Positions 45,185 through 54,924 of a DNA stretch of 64,000 bases are shown piece by piece. The stretch's first letter is position 1; every line of letters starts with the position of its first letter. The notes under the pieces are model-generated. The model did no database searches. It was given only the letters and a program-made list of their open reading frames with translations, and had not been told where the DNA came from. Both the position numbers and the translations under genes were made by a program. The DNA is from Prorocentrum cordatum (lineage: Eukaryota > Sar > Dinophyceae > Prorocentrales > Prorocentraceae), in NCBI GenBank assembly GCA_963575745.1, contig CAUYUJ010017822.1:100356-164355 (forward strand), written 5' to 3'.

Positions 45185-45586
45185 CTAATAGGGCGAGAAC
45201 GACGTCGTGATGAGATCGGCGCAGGATACGCTCCAGAATTTGCAGAGCATCAAGCGGCCCTCGTCTGTGCAGCCCGCGAGGAGCATCAAGGAATGAATAA
45301 TCCTGAGAGCTTTCGAAATCTTGGAATGTTGCAGTACCATGACCTCCAAACCCCCTGCGAGATGGGAAGGCCAGAGGGCGCTACGCGCCGCACGGCGGCT
45401 GGTGTCCCACGCCGGCTGGCAGGTGCCTGCGACTGCCTGCGCCGCGGCGCGCTCCCACCAGCGCTCACGGACCCTCAACGCCGTCATGCTTTCACGCCGT
45501 GGGCCCCAAGAGAGGTCTGGACCTTTTTGTGGCAACTCATGGGGGCCTTCGGTACCATCCTGTCGGCTCTTGCGAATCGATGCCAC
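45185..45586 (-). CDS. Unidentified ORF, 133 residues
   Basis: The minus frame has a protein-like C-terminal half: MTALRVRERWWERAAAQAVA, then LEVMVLQHSKISKALRIIHS and DEGRLMLCKFWSVSCADLI. It has mixed hydrophobic and charged content and little repetition. A plus-strand frame of 240 codons overlaps but is more biased. There is no recognised domain. It may be an exon or a transposon fragment. The boundaries are those of the open frame only. Confidence 0.3.
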   Translation of the reverse strand: MASIRKSRQDGTEGPHELPQKGPDLSWGPRRESMTALRVRERWWERAAAQAVAGTCQPAWDTSRRAARSALWPSHLAGGLEVMVLQHSKISKALRIIHSLMLLAGCTDEGRLMLCKFWSVSCADLITTSFSPY

Positions 45587-45928
45587 TCGAGGCTAAGCCG
45601 ACGCTTTTCGACGCTACTTCGCCGATTTCCAGACGCTACTCAACGCTGAAGCACGCGAACGACGGAGTTGCAAGGGTATACAAAACTCCCCTGATTTTCA
45701 GAGGACCCGTCTTTCGTCCCGAGTCATTTGTTGCCGAACCCGAGGCCTGGTAATTGACAGTAGTGGAGGGCCCGCAGAGTTCGGTCGTTATCTGTCCACG
45801 GGCCTGGAGTCAGGGCCAATGGGTCGCGCGCCCACCGGCTGCGGACCTGGCCGCCGCAGCGGGGGGCGACAGGCCCGCCTGGCGTGGGACGCCGACCCAA
45901 ATAATACATGGTACGGAACATTGTATTA

Positions 45929-45962
45929 TATCCTCCTCCTCCTCCTCCTCCTCCTCCTTCTA
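45929..45962 (+). other. Likely intron 3' end: (CTC)n plus TTCTAG|G
   Basis: A (CTC)n polypyrimidine tract ends in CTTCTAG followed by G, the AG|G context reported for dinoflagellate acceptors. It lies directly upstream of the PPR-like coding array. The donor is not identified. In this genome such CT tracts are frequent, so this is an inference. Confidence 0.4.
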
Positions 45963-46118
45963 GGTGGCTCGGCAGCGCGGCAGCCCCCTGCCCGCCGACC
46001 CGAGCCCCCAGCGCGGCCATGATGCTGCTCGCTGCGCCGCCGTGGAAAGGGCCCCTCGACGGGGGGAGGACCCTCACGGCCGCAAGCCGCAGCCGGCGCC
46101 ACCCGCCGCCAAGCAGAG

Positions 46119-47537
46119 GTGGACGCCTGGGGCTGGCGGGGCATCCCGTGGGAAGGAGCCTACGAGGAGGGCCCGTGGCAGCCCCACGAAGACGAACAGA
46201 GGAGCGAGCGAGAGGAGACCAGCCCTTGTGAGAAGTGGGAGGAGAAGATAGAGCCCAACACGACCAGCTACAGTGAAGCGATCAGGGCGTGCGAGGAGGG
46301 AACGATGAAGTTGAAAGCAACAGTGGCGGAGGCAAAACTGGAGCCTAATTTCAATAGGGTATTCCCCTCGTCACTCCTTGTCGCCACGGCTGGATCCGAG
46401 CAAACGGAAAGTAGCTCGGTTGCGGAGGCGAGGGTGAAGCCAAACGTGACCAGCTACAGTGCAGAGATTCCTTGTAAGAAGTGGGCGGCGAAGATCGAGC
46501 CCAACGTGACCAGCTACAGCGAAGCGAGCAAGGCGTGCGAGGGGGGAGCGGCGAAGTTGGAGCCCGACATGCCCAGGCCCAGCTCTGTGACCAGTGAGCG
46601 CGAGAGGTCGGAGGCGAAGTCAGAGCCCGACACGATCAGCTACAAGACTGCGATCAGGGCAACAGTGTTGGAGGCAAAGCTGGAGCCCAATTTCATGACC
46701 AGCTACAGTGCAGAGATTCCTTGCGAGAAGTGGGAAGCTAAGATGGAGTCCGACATGATCAGCTACAGAGGAGCGATCAGGACGCGCGAGAAGGGAGCGA
46801 CGAAATTGGAGCCCGACATGCCCAACACCAGCCCTGTGAACAGTGAACGCAAGAAATCGAAGGCGAAGTCAGAGCCCGACACGATCAGCTACAACACTGC
46901 GATCAGGGCAGTGGCGGAGGCAAAGTTGGAGCCCAATATCACCAGCTACAGCGCTGATGCCGACCCCACGAGATGCGCGAAGCTGGAGGCGAAGGCGACG
47001 AGAGAACCCAACGTGACCAGCTAAAGTGCAGAGAGCCCTCGCGAGAAGTGGGAGGCGAAGAGCGAGCCCAACGTGACCAGCTGCAGCGAGGCAGTAATGG
47101 CGGAGGCGAAGCTGGAGCCCAATTTCCCCAGCTCCTCCTCGTCCAACCTAGTCGCCACGGCTGGATCCGAGAAAACGGGGTGTGTGAGCAGCTACAGCGT
47201 CAGCAGGGCCATGTCGAGAACACGCGCCCAAATCGCCAGGACGTGGCTACAAGGCGGCGGTGTGATAGAGCCCGACGCCGTCAGCTACAGTGCTGGAATC
47301 CAATGGGAAACGGCGGACATACATGGAGAGCGGGGGGCCCTCCCGAAGGCTGACCAGAAGAAGGCGGAGAGGCGATATCAAAGATATCTCCACCCACATG
47401 GTAAGAAAAGCGGCACGTTCACCATCACAGGGTCGAGCGGGAGGCCCACGTGGCCCCTTCAGAGCAGATTTCGACAACATGCTGCTCCTGATGGCCACGA
47501 AGGCGACGGCTTCGAGCAAAAACGTCGGAGAAGATGA
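46119..47537 (+). pseudogene. Degenerate PPR-like repeat gene with in-frame TAA
   Basis: Repeated phrases EAKLEPN and EPNVTSYSAEIPCEKWEAK match the wording of the very abundant dinoflagellate pentatricopeptide-repeat genes, in which each motif reads roughly EP-x-V-x-SY-x-x-x-I-x-ACEK. Here the regular 35-residue spacing is lost. Instead an 81-83-codon higher-order unit recurs, with the word CAGCTACAGTGCAGAG or a variant at 46,451, 46,700, 46,943 and 47,018. In the fourth unit the Tyr codon of SYS is TAA (47,022-47,024), after which the same frame runs on to 47,537 with the same motifs (SEPNVTSCSE, IEPDAVSYSAGIQ). It is likely a decayed organelle RNA-binding gene. A programmed or recoded stop is much less likely. 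Confidence 0.65.
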
Positions 47538-47692
47538 GCGCAGATTGCGAGGAGTGCGAAAAGCAGCGGTACCTAGGCGCGGACATGTCACCGGAGTGCG
47601 GACGTCCGCCCGAGGTGCTGCAGAGGGGAAGCTCGGGCGACGAGGCGCGGTGAAAACATGCCTCACCACGTGGGAGATGAAACTGCCGAGCA

Positions 47693-47800
47693 ACTCCTCC
47701 TCCTCCTCCTCCTCCTCCTCCTCCTCCTTCTCCCCTTCCTCCTCCTCCCCCCCTTCCTCCTCCTCCTCTTCCTCCTCCTCCTCCTCCTCCTCCTCCTGGC
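47693..47800. repeat. (CTC)n tract
   Basis: CTCCTCCTC run with CTTCCCC breaks, immediately after the PPR-like region. Poly-Ser, Leu or Pro frames only. It may be the polypyrimidine tract of a following intron (next context CCTCCTGGCG, no clean AG). Confidence 0.85.
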
Positions 47801-48355
47801 GTTGGCGATGGGCCCGCCGACCTTGCCGGGCGACCGGGCCAGCGCGGCCTGGCGCCGCTCCGGACAATCTCCGCGACGCCCTGCGGAGTCTACAACTGAC
47901 GCCCCCAATTAATTAAATACCGCGACCCCCAGCACGCACACGGGGGCGAGGGACGGACCAGACGGAGGACGGGGACGGGCGAGGGGAGCGAGGGAGGCCG
48001 CGGAGCCAGGAGAAACAGGAGAGCACGAGAAGGGAGAGACGAGGTACACAGGACGAGGGGGAGGGGGAGCAGGCAAGCAGCGCAGAGAACAGATGGGGGG
48101 GGCGCGGAGGGAGGAGTTAATTGATTAACGCTGCATGAGGGGAAGGAGAAAGAGGCGGGAGAGGAGCGGAAGAGGGGGGGCAGGCGAGGCTCAGCTCACC
48201 GGCGGGCCCGGCCGCGGCCCAGCCCTTGGGCGGGGGACGGCCAGGGCCTCGCACGCGCCCCAGCGCTGCTCAGCAACATCGCCGCAGTGCCACGCGCTAC
48301 GGCCACGACCACGCGCTGCCTCGCGTCGGCGAGGGCAGCGGCCCTGGTCTCGGGG
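47801..48355. other. No recognised gene
   Basis: GC-rich and purine-rich DNA (47,940-48,185 is G/A-rich). No domain is seen. Confidence 0.4.
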
Positions 48356-48356
48356 T

Positions 48357-48540
48357 CTCCTCCTCCTCCTCCTCCTCCTCCTCCTCCTCCTCCTCCTCCT
48401 CCTCCTCCTCCTCCTCCCCCTCCTCCTCCTCCTCCTCCTCCTCCTCCTCCTCCTCCTCCCCTCCTCCTCCTCCGCCACCCCCCCCCTCCTCCTCCTCCTC
48501 CTCCTCCTCCTCCTCCTCCTCCTCCTCCTCCTCTTCCTCC
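48357..48540. repeat. (CTC)n tract
   Basis: 180 bp of CTC with a short CCGCCACCCCCCC interruption. It is followed by a small direct repeat, AAGACTCAAGACTCAAGACCC (48,543-48,563). Confidence 0.95.
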
Positions 48541-48999
48541 TCAAGACTCAAGACTCAAGACCCGCGGGATCCACTTAAGCCCTGAAGAGTTACACTGGTC
48601 CGGCACAGACTCGCGGCATCAAACTTAGGATCCAGGGGAAGGCATCTGCGAACCCGACGCACAATTAAGATTAGAAGGCCGACTGCTCACCCCTGTCGGT
48701 GGCACTGGCCAGGCCGGCAACCCCGAGAGGCAAATGGCCCCCCTGTGGGGGCCAGCTGCGGCGCAGGATGAACAGAGTATTTCAGATGCCCTCACCCCCG
48801 CCCCACCGTCCGCGTCGACCAACGACGACCCACCCCGCCCCGTGCTCTTTCCCTTCCGTTTGCTACTGCGTCGCGACTGCGGCGGCATTCTAATTGCAGG
48901 GGTCGTGGGGAGGGCCTCATGGTTATATGTGATAGCTTGGCTACACTGTGGACGGGTCGACATGACCTCTTGCCACAAGTTCTGCTAAGCTGGCGCTGC

Positions 49000-49039
49000 T
49001 CATCATATGCTCTACATACCGCCGTCGGGAAGACGCGAG

Positions 49040-49071
<32 letters not shown>

Positions 49072-49378
49072 CCAAGGCCCCTCGTGGAGCCGCTCCCAGC
49101 AGCTTCTGGCCCTCCTCGACCTCCATGCGCTGCTGAATCATGTCCATCAGCGGTATCGAAGTGGGATGGGCCCGATCGGCATCGATGATCACCGTCGCTT
49201 TCTTGTCCTGTCCGTCCTGCTGCGTTTGAGGTTTGGCGCGGGAATGCTTCGCCAGGCTCGCCGTCTCATCGATCGCGCAGTGATTCATACTCTCGTTGAG
49301 CAGCTGCTTCATAGACTTGGAAATGTGGTCGCGCATCTGGTCGTCTGGACTGGGATCGATCTCCATGGCCCCCCCTGT
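49000..49378 (-). pseudogene. LINE C-terminal domain fragment 3 and 3' end
   Basis: Opens TGGAMEIDPSPDDQMRDHIS, continues KSMKQLLNESMNHCAIDETA and DKKATVIIDADRAHPTSIPL, then MIQQRMEVEEGQKLLGAAP. It next enters a (TC)n/(TA)n tract at 49,043-49,070 read as RERERER. The frame stays open to 48,941. The protein-like part (125 codons) is intact. The 3' boundary of the element is uncertain; the simple-repeat tract is a candidate tail. Confidence 0.55.
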
Positions 49379-49444
49379 CTGCGACGTGGGCGACCGCTTT
49401 CATGAAAACGCGAATGCGGGGCGGCCGTCTCCACTTCAGTCCAC
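49379..49444 (-). other. Probable 66-nt GT-AG intron
   Basis: On the minus strand it begins GTGGACTGAAGTGG and ends CCCACGTCGCAG. It has two in-frame stops (TGA near each end), sits between two open segments in the same frame (...RGNN and TGGAMEID...), and its length is a multiple of three. Removing it fuses the segments in phase 0. That combination is better evidence for splicing than for chance, but transcripts are needed. Confidence 0.55.
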
Positions 49445-49745
49445 GTTGTTGCCCCTGGTGACCTCTGCGCGGAGCTTCTTGGACTCCTCCTCGCCCTCTC
49501 GTCCTCCGTGCATCATGGCTTTGACCAGCTCCGACTCTGCTGGCACTGCGTAGCGAGCGTAGAGGATGTACGACATGTCCGCGATCTTGCGAGTGTTGGT
49601 CAGGATGAGGCACGCCATGGACTTGGCCAGCTGGGCGTCGTGTCCTCTGCCCATCTTGCTTTTGCCCCTTCTGAGTCCTCGCCCCCTCGCCGATCCCGGG
49701 GCCTGCCCGCTCCGCCGCCGCGCTTCTTGAACCGCCAGGGACTGG
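49445..49745 (-). pseudogene. LINE C-terminal domain fragment 2
   Basis: GTCGCTGCCAG at about 49,740 resembles an acceptor. The frame then reads KMGRGHDAQLAKSMACLILT, NTRKIADMSYILYARYAVPA and ESELVKAMMHGGREGEEESK, ending RGNN at 49,445. 'LAK-x-x-x-L-x-L-x-NTR/Q-x-x-x' followed by 'VPA/VPS' is the recurrent coiled segment at the C-terminus of these polyproteins. There is no stop over 90 codons. It is linked to the next fragment by a phase-0 intron. Confidence 0.6.
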
Positions 49746-50179
49746 CAGCGACGCCCCCGTCTGGCATCGAACCGCTTGCGCTCGGCGACGTTCGCGGGGG
49801 GCCAGGGCAAGCGTTGTCAAATGGCTGCAGAGAGCATCTACTGACGCACGCTAACGACACGGGCAAGTGCGGCTTCTCATCTCTGTCCGCGGTCTGAGGG
49901 TCGCAGGGCCTCGGGTTTCGATGTCCTCGCTTCAATGATCGGAGCAGGTGGAGAGCTGCCCCCTTCTGATCAGAGAACGCCCGGCGACAACGCGCGCGGA
50001 AGTTGCCGGGAGACAGCGCGCGCGAGACTGCGCGTGGCACGCGGGCCCCTGAAATATTATAGCAGAGCCTTGCCAGTAGCGAATCTTCAGTTGCGGGGGC
50101 GCCCATCCATAGTCGCGAGCCAGCGTGCGTCTCTCCTCGCGCCCGGCGCTGCCGAGCCCCTCGCGGGGGGGAGGGGGTG

Positions 50180-50338
50180 GGGGAGGGGGGGGGCGCCTCA
50201 GCTGCGACATCAGAACAAATGAAATCCTCGCTGATCGCATCGACGTTACCAGCTAAAGCCTCAGCAAATCCTTCATCCGCGACCTCAGTTGCGCGTCTCA
50301 GGTCAGCGCAAAACTGCCCGAACCACGGAGAGGCGCGC
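50180..50338 (-). pseudogene. LINE C-terminal domain fragment 1
   Basis: A C-rich run and CCGACAGAG on the minus strand precede RASPWFGQFCADLRRATEVA, DEGFAEALAGNVDAISEDFI and CSDVAAEAPP. It is an acidic helical sequence with NPW/SPW-x-x-QF-like opening, as expected after the connection region. The frame then enters proline codons from a G/C run at 50,170-50,195. The acceptor-like tract suggests a real or former intron of about 100-130 bp upstream. Confidence 0.6.
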
Positions 50339-50439
50339 TCTGTCGGGGCACAATGGCAGAAGGGGGGGGAGCGCGATCAACTTCATTTTCCCCAAAGAGA
50401 GAGGCCGAGCCCTGGGGGTTGGCCCCGATGTCATTATAG

Positions 50440-50672
50440 CCCACTTCTGGCACAGTTCAAGTCTCCGAATTACCAGCTCTGTCCAGCACGACGCATGCCG
50501 CCACCGCCTGAGAATCTGGTGGTTTTTGAAGCCAGCGGCCCTCTCCCCACCCCAGTTTGCAGCTTTTCCTCTCATGGCCACTCTACAGCGCCAGGCCAGT
50601 TGTCTGTCGAGCTTCTCGCAGTCTTTGGCTGCGACGACAAAACTCCCAAGCGCGCCTCGGAGCGCGTCGACG
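50440..50672 (-). pseudogene. LINE post-RT connection region
   Basis: Reads VVDALRGALGSFVVAAKDCE, KLDRQLAWRCRVAMRGKAAN, then FKNHQILRRWRHASCWTELV and IRRLELCQKWA. 'W-x-N-x-x-I/L-LRRWR-x-x-x-x-x-EL-x-IRRL' is the helix-rich segment that follows the thumb in this element class. It is clean of stops over 78 codons. Downstream of QKWA the frame loses similarity up to an acceptor-like tract at 50,340, so a deletion or intron removed about 30 residues. Confidence 0.7.
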
Positions 50673-50680
50673 ACAAGACA

Positions 50681-50992
50681 TCAGAGGCAGCGTCGCTCAC
50701 ACTGGAACGGCGCAGACATCCCCCCCCCCCCCAGTGGATGTAAAGCCGCGCGCGCAGCCTGGGCCCCGCGATCAGTCTCGCGGGTCGGGGCGCTTCCTTG
50801 GGCCAAATGCGGGCCCAAATATCTGACAGAGTCTTGGATCCCCCCCGTTAGTCCGTGGGAGTTGAGGGACTGGAGGAGCCGCTTAAATGTCGCGCTGCCC
50901 TTCCCCTGGAAATAAAACGACAACTCCTGATTGCTAGCGTTTTGACGATGCCCGCGCGACTCAAGCTGTTCGTCGAAAGCGCAATCGGAACA
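50681..50992 (-). pseudogene. RT thumb-region fragment
   Basis: The frame reads AFDEQLESRGHRQNASNQEL, FYFQGKGSATFKRLLQSLNS, HGLTGGIQDSVRYLGPHLA. The pattern 'x-G-x-RQN-x-x-KQE ... VRYLG' after motif C is the usual thumb signature of these dinoflagellate RTs (the Lys of KQE is Asn here). The stretch before it back to motif C (about 65 bases) is out of frame. The part after PHLAQ degenerates into Ala/Arg-rich sequence. Confidence 0.65.
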
Positions 50993-51056
50993 TCGACGTT
51001 TTGCATGACCCCCTGAAACGTTTAACCTGATGAGGCAATTCTAAATCTTGAGCAAA

Positions 51057-51572
51057 TCACCAGCATGCTTGCCTAAGCTGAGATTGGTCCGCATACCGCC
51101 GCCAAGGCCCCGCCCCCCACGTTCGACATCCTGCCACTGCCAATAAATCCAGATTGAAACGGGAAGCGCGGATGCTTCCACAAAGTTGGCGACGACAAAA
51201 GGGCCCCCCATCGTGCCCCCCTTTTGGTTTCAAACCAAGTGGGCGATCTGGGGGCCGCCAAAACATGGCTAAATTCCTATATCGCTGGCGGCAAAGGTCG
51301 CGGTCATCTTCAGCAACTCCTACATTGACTACCCCATCCATGCATTACCAGTCCGAACAGGCAAAAGCATTGGTGAGACCCTTCAAACACACGACGCGCG
51401 CCTGGCCGCGTCTCCCGAGCCGCCAGCTGGTTTGCGAAGCAGAGAGGACAGCGTTCTCGCGCCGACGGCCCCGGCGGAAGCCATGGTCCTCAAACGTCGG
51501 TGTAGCTCTGAACTTATCAGCGAAGAATCCTTCCCCTAAAGCTGGGAGAGCGCGCGCTATGCGCCGGCCCAT
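51057..51572 (-). pseudogene. Reverse transcriptase palm, motifs A-C degenerate
   Basis: One frame runs through, with a single in-frame TAA at 51,345-51,347. Before the stop is CLKGLTNAFACSDW, which looks like RT motif A with its catalytic Asp replaced by Gly (usual form D-L-T-N-A-F). After it come EDDRDLCRQRYRNLAMFWR and KGGHDGGPFCRRQL, resembling motif B with a G-D-P-F core changed to G-G-P-F (51,195-51,210). Last comes RRYADQSQLR, motif C with Y-A-D-D changed to Y-A-D-Q (51,088-51,096). All three catalytic positions that can be judged are compatible with an inactivated polymerase. The fingers domain upstream (51,572-52,000) is barely recognisable. Confidence 0.65.
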
Positions 51573-52099
51573 CGGCCCTGCTTATGCATCCGGATACATA
51601 GCAGCTCCGCCGCTCGCGTGCCTATGCAAAGTGGTCGTACCAAATTGTCAAATCTTCCAAAGGCCAATCAATCATTTCTACGCATCTTCTCCGGGCGCAC
51701 TCCGCGCCAAATTGTGATCGCACGGCTCGCGAAAAGAAGTGCGTGCCATAATTCCAGCGGGGCCGCCCCCGCGGGCGCATGTTTCCTCCGCGGGGCTTTT
51801 CTTTTATACTTTCTTAATTTGTCGCAAATCACACGCGGCCAGCGCCTGCGCGTCCGCATTCCTATCTACGGGGAAATATGCAACGTCTCCGTCGGACCCC
51901 CAGTCCCGGCAGTCAAACTCAGAAGCCCCCATCCCGCCCCCCCGACCCCCCAACCTCAAGACCTCGACCCGCTCCTGAGAAGTCGGCAGGGCGGTGCGCG
52001 CGAGCCTGCCGTCGCGACACCTTGGTCCGTACCTGCGTCGCGCGGCGGCTCGGGCAGCTCGCGCAGCCTCAGCCGGCCCCCCCCCCCCCCCCCCCGCGC

Positions 52100-52434
52100 C
52101 TCCCAAGCCTCGGCCAAGAGCCCCGCTTTTCTGTTCCGCGTGCCTTCGACGCCCCTTAAAAAGCGCGCGGCTGAGTTCGGTTTGTTCAGTCTCGATCTGC
52201 GCCAGCTCGCCCTCCGAACAATCAAGACGAGATCCTCTGAGGTCCGCCCTGTACTTCCATAGTTCCCTGCGGCGCGCGGCCCACTGCTGAAATTATTGAG
52301 ACGCACCGCGTGCTTTGAAGCAGGCCTGGCCAGCCTTGGTTAAACAGTTCTCGAATGTCTCGAAAATAATATCAGGTGATGCATGCCCCTTTAGCTATAG
52401 TACCTGGGCCCGTGCCAGCTCGGTCTTCGCGGCT
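52100..52434 (-). pseudogene. LINE linker between endonuclease and RT
   Basis: FFETFENCLTKAGQACFKAR, a TAA, then QWAARRRELWKYRADLRGSR and EGELAQIETEQTELSRALFK run in one frame to about 52,100. There a long G run (52,079-52,094 on the plus strand as C) breaks it. Charged helical sequence with paired Arg and Glu is typical of this linker, where RRRE-type residues precede the RT. Apart from the TAA the frame is clean, so decay may be recent in this part. Confidence 0.6.
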
Positions 52435-52534
52435 TCAACTAGCTTCCCCCCTTCCCGTGCGCACCGCCTCCATAATCTGATCCTTCTGCCGGCGTTCCCC
52501 TTCGAGCTGCCGCGCCGGCCCCGTCGAATGCTTG

Positions 52535-52801
52535 GAATGGCGCGAGCAGACGCGGAGCGACAGATGATCTTTCGGCAGCGCCCCTCTGAAGGCCTGCAGT
52601 CGGGCGCGTAATCTAGTGGAGCTCCTGTGGAACAAATCGCGCGTTGCATCTGGGCTGGCATTAAAAGATCGTCGATGCGACTGGGGCTGCTGGGGCCAAA
52701 GTAAGTGTGCACAACCTTGCTCGTGAGTGCGCTGCATGTCAGCAAGTGGTGATGGGCCATTCGTATTCGCAACGGCGTTCCCCGTGCTGTTTAGATCCCG
52801 G
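52535..52801 (-). pseudogene. LINE endonuclease, C-terminal part
   Basis: Reads RDLNSTGNAVANTNG and LADMQRTHE in one frame, then, after a frame change near 52,735, TSKVVHTYFGPSSPSRIDDL and MPAQMQRAICSTGAPLDY. The S-R-I-D-D/Y motif (52,666-52,680) corresponds to the final catalytic Asp/His region of APE-type LINE endonucleases (usually S-x-I-D-Y). Downstream Arg-rich sequence (CRKIICRSASARAIPS) leads into the linker. The frame change may be an indel. Confidence 0.7.
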
Positions 52802-52819
52802 TCTTCATAAGCGGGGAAC

Positions 52820-53085
52820 GCCCCGGAAAATATAAAAGTGCGAAAAGTGCGAACGGTACAATAAGTACAAAAGTGCGAAAAGCACGACAAATGCGAAACA
52901 TACGAAAAATGCAAAAAAAAAAAAAATGAGAAAAGTGCGAAAAGTAGAAAAGCGCGAAACGTGCGAAAAGTGCGAGCAGTGCGAATAATAGAAAAGTGTG
53001 ATAAATACGAAAACCGCAATAAGTGCGAAAAGAACGGAAAGCAAAGCGAAACGTGAGAAAAGCTTGACAAGCAGCACAACGAATC
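52820..53085. repeat. 9-bp satellite (GCGAAAAGT)n, left end of the insert
   Basis: Units of GTGCGAAAA with variants (CACGA, TACGA), plus a 14-base A run at 52,913-52,926. Read on the minus strand it gives RTFRTF repeats. The unit reappears, inverted, at 55,325-55,690. Confidence 0.9.
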
Positions 53086-53249
53086 ATCAAAATGAGACGC
53101 GGAAGCCAACGACAAACTGAAACAATAACTTCTCGCGGGAAGCCCAAGAACAAAGAAAACCAGGGTAGACAAACCACGGAATATCCGTTCTCCTTCCTTC
53201 CCCATTTATCCCTGGAATGAAAAACAAAATGCGGAAACCACGAAGCATG

Positions 53250-53498
53250 TCACGGAATACCCCTCGGGCGTGTCACGGAATGCCCCTCGTCGTCGTCGTC
53301 GTCGCCGTCGTCGTTGTCCTCATCCTTTGTCCTCCTCCTTCGCTTTTTTCTTGTCCTCCTCCTCCTCAGACCCCCCCCTTGTCACGCAAGAGTGTCGCGC
53401 CCTCGGGGGCATATCGCGGAGCATCCCGTCGGGCAAGTCACGGAATACCCCCCCGGGCATGTCACGGAACACCCCCTGGGGCATGTCACGGAATACCC

Positions 53499-53546
<48 letters not shown>

Positions 53547-53560
53547 GCTATCCTCACCCT
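53250..53560 (+). repeat. TCACGGAATACCCC array with (CGT)n blocks
   Basis: About seven 25-28-bp units with core GGGCATGTCACGGAATACCC (53,251-53,285 and 53,405-53,498), separated by (CGT)n and a segment duplicated with small changes (CTCATCCTTTGTCCTCC near 53,320 and TCACCCTTTGTCTTCG near 53,552). Low-complexity frames only. Confidence 0.85.
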
Positions 53561-53749
53561 TTGTCTTCGCCGAAGTGAGAAGCAAAATGCGGAAACCAAT
53601 ACGACAGAAACGAACAACAGAAACACACGAAACAACAAACGAACCCGAAAAAACACGAGCCACGGAAAAACGACAACAAGGGGCGCACGCAGTGGCCAGG
53701 CGAAACACACGAAGACTGGGCACGCATCAAAAGCGGAAATGCGCATCTC

Positions 53750-54214
53750 ATGGAACACGCCCACAGCATAGGCATGAGCGGCCTCTGGGCCACAGCCCAG
53801 GCACTATGGACACAATTTGGGGCACGTCGTCTGTCCAAGGGGCCTCTAATCCACAAACGAAAATGCGGCGGCGGGATGGGCCGAAGGCCGGTCAATACCG
53901 GCATACCCCCCACGCCTCACAAAAAAAAGGCTGCCAAGGAGGACGGGGGGCGAAGGAAGGGGAACGTCGCCTTAACAGGAAGCAAGGGGAGCGGGAGGAG
54001 CAACAGGGAGAGGGGCACGGCGGCAGAGACTAGCAGGTCGAAAGGGACGAACATGAGGATGGAGGGCGACGGGAGCCACGAGGGAGGAATCGCGGATTTT
54101 TTTCAATCAACTCGGGGACGTGGCCCCGTCCAGCAGAGGGCGACGCACGGCAGAGGGGCACCTCGAGCATCAAGGATTTATCTAAAACCGACTGCCCAAA
54201 CGGCCAAACTATAA
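53750..54214 (+). CDS. Unidentified ORF inside the insert, 154 residues
   Basis: Lys/Arg/Gly-rich frame from ATG at 53,750 with HSIGMSGLWATAQALWTQFG near its start and GGIADFFQSTRGRGPVQQRA near its end. The I-A-D-F-F core resembles a PCNA-interacting box lacking the usual Gln. No recognised domain. It could encode a product of a mobile element if the insert is one, but it could equally be a chance frame. Confidence 0.25.
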   Translation: MEHAHSIGMSGLWATAQALWTQFGARRLSKGPLIHKRKCGGGMGRRPVNTGIPPTPHKKKAAKEDGGRRKGNVALTGSKGSGRSNRERGTAAETSRSKGTNMRMEGDGSHEGGIADFFQSTRGRGPVQQRATHGRGAPRASRIYLKPTAQTAKL

Positions 54215-54439
54215 ATCGAACGCGAGCGGGAGGGAGGAACCAGAGCAGAGGAGTTGTGCGAATCCCACGGTGCTAGAAACGCGATCACGATGAAAGGAAG
54301 CCGTCTCTTCCTCCTCGTCATCCTCCTTTTCTTCCGTCTCTTCCCGTGCGCAGAACAAGCCGTTCAGACGCCGCTCGCCGATGAAGCCAGAGCAAGCCGT
54401 TGGTCAGAGCACTAACAGGAAGTCGAAGTTCGGGGAGAA

Positions 54440-54905
54440 GAAAGGGGTTCCCCGTTCAAGCCCGAGGAACCCAAACTTGACAACGGTTGCAGGGGTCGGA
54501 TGACCTGCGCGTGGAAAAATACGAAACGGGGGCTCCATAGGGAGGGCCCCCCCCGTAAAGACTTCGTCGCGATGCACTTACAGACGGGTTTCCCACGTTC
54601 AAGCCAGAAAAACCCCAATTGACAGCACTTAGAAGGATCGGATGACCCGCACGGGTGAAAACCAACAAGAGGCGGGGACCTCCCGCCAGAGACTTCCTCA
54701 CGATTCACTCACAAACGAGGCTCCCGCTCTAGACCTCTTCGACATGCAGGCCCGAGAAACCCGGAAGTGACGACAACTACAGGGATCGGACGACCCGCGC
54801 GGATTAAAAGCATGAGGCGGGGACGCCATAGGAAGGAGCTCCCGATTGAGACGTCCTCGCGATTTACTCACAGGTGAAGCTCCCGCCCGAGACCTCCCCA
54901 AGATG
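54440..54905 (-). repeat. 160-bp satellite units, inverted relative to 32,848
   Basis: On the minus strand three diverged units show GAGGAAGTCTC-GGCGGGAG, a CCCTATGG-type word, GCGGGTCATCCGAT and a TTGGG word. GGATCGGATGACC marks them at about 54,494, 54,634 and 54,785, spacing about 140-155. They lie inside the 3-kb insert, about 20 kb from the forward array. Confidence 0.75.
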
Positions 54906-54924
54906 AGCGCGCGTGCGTGAGCGA

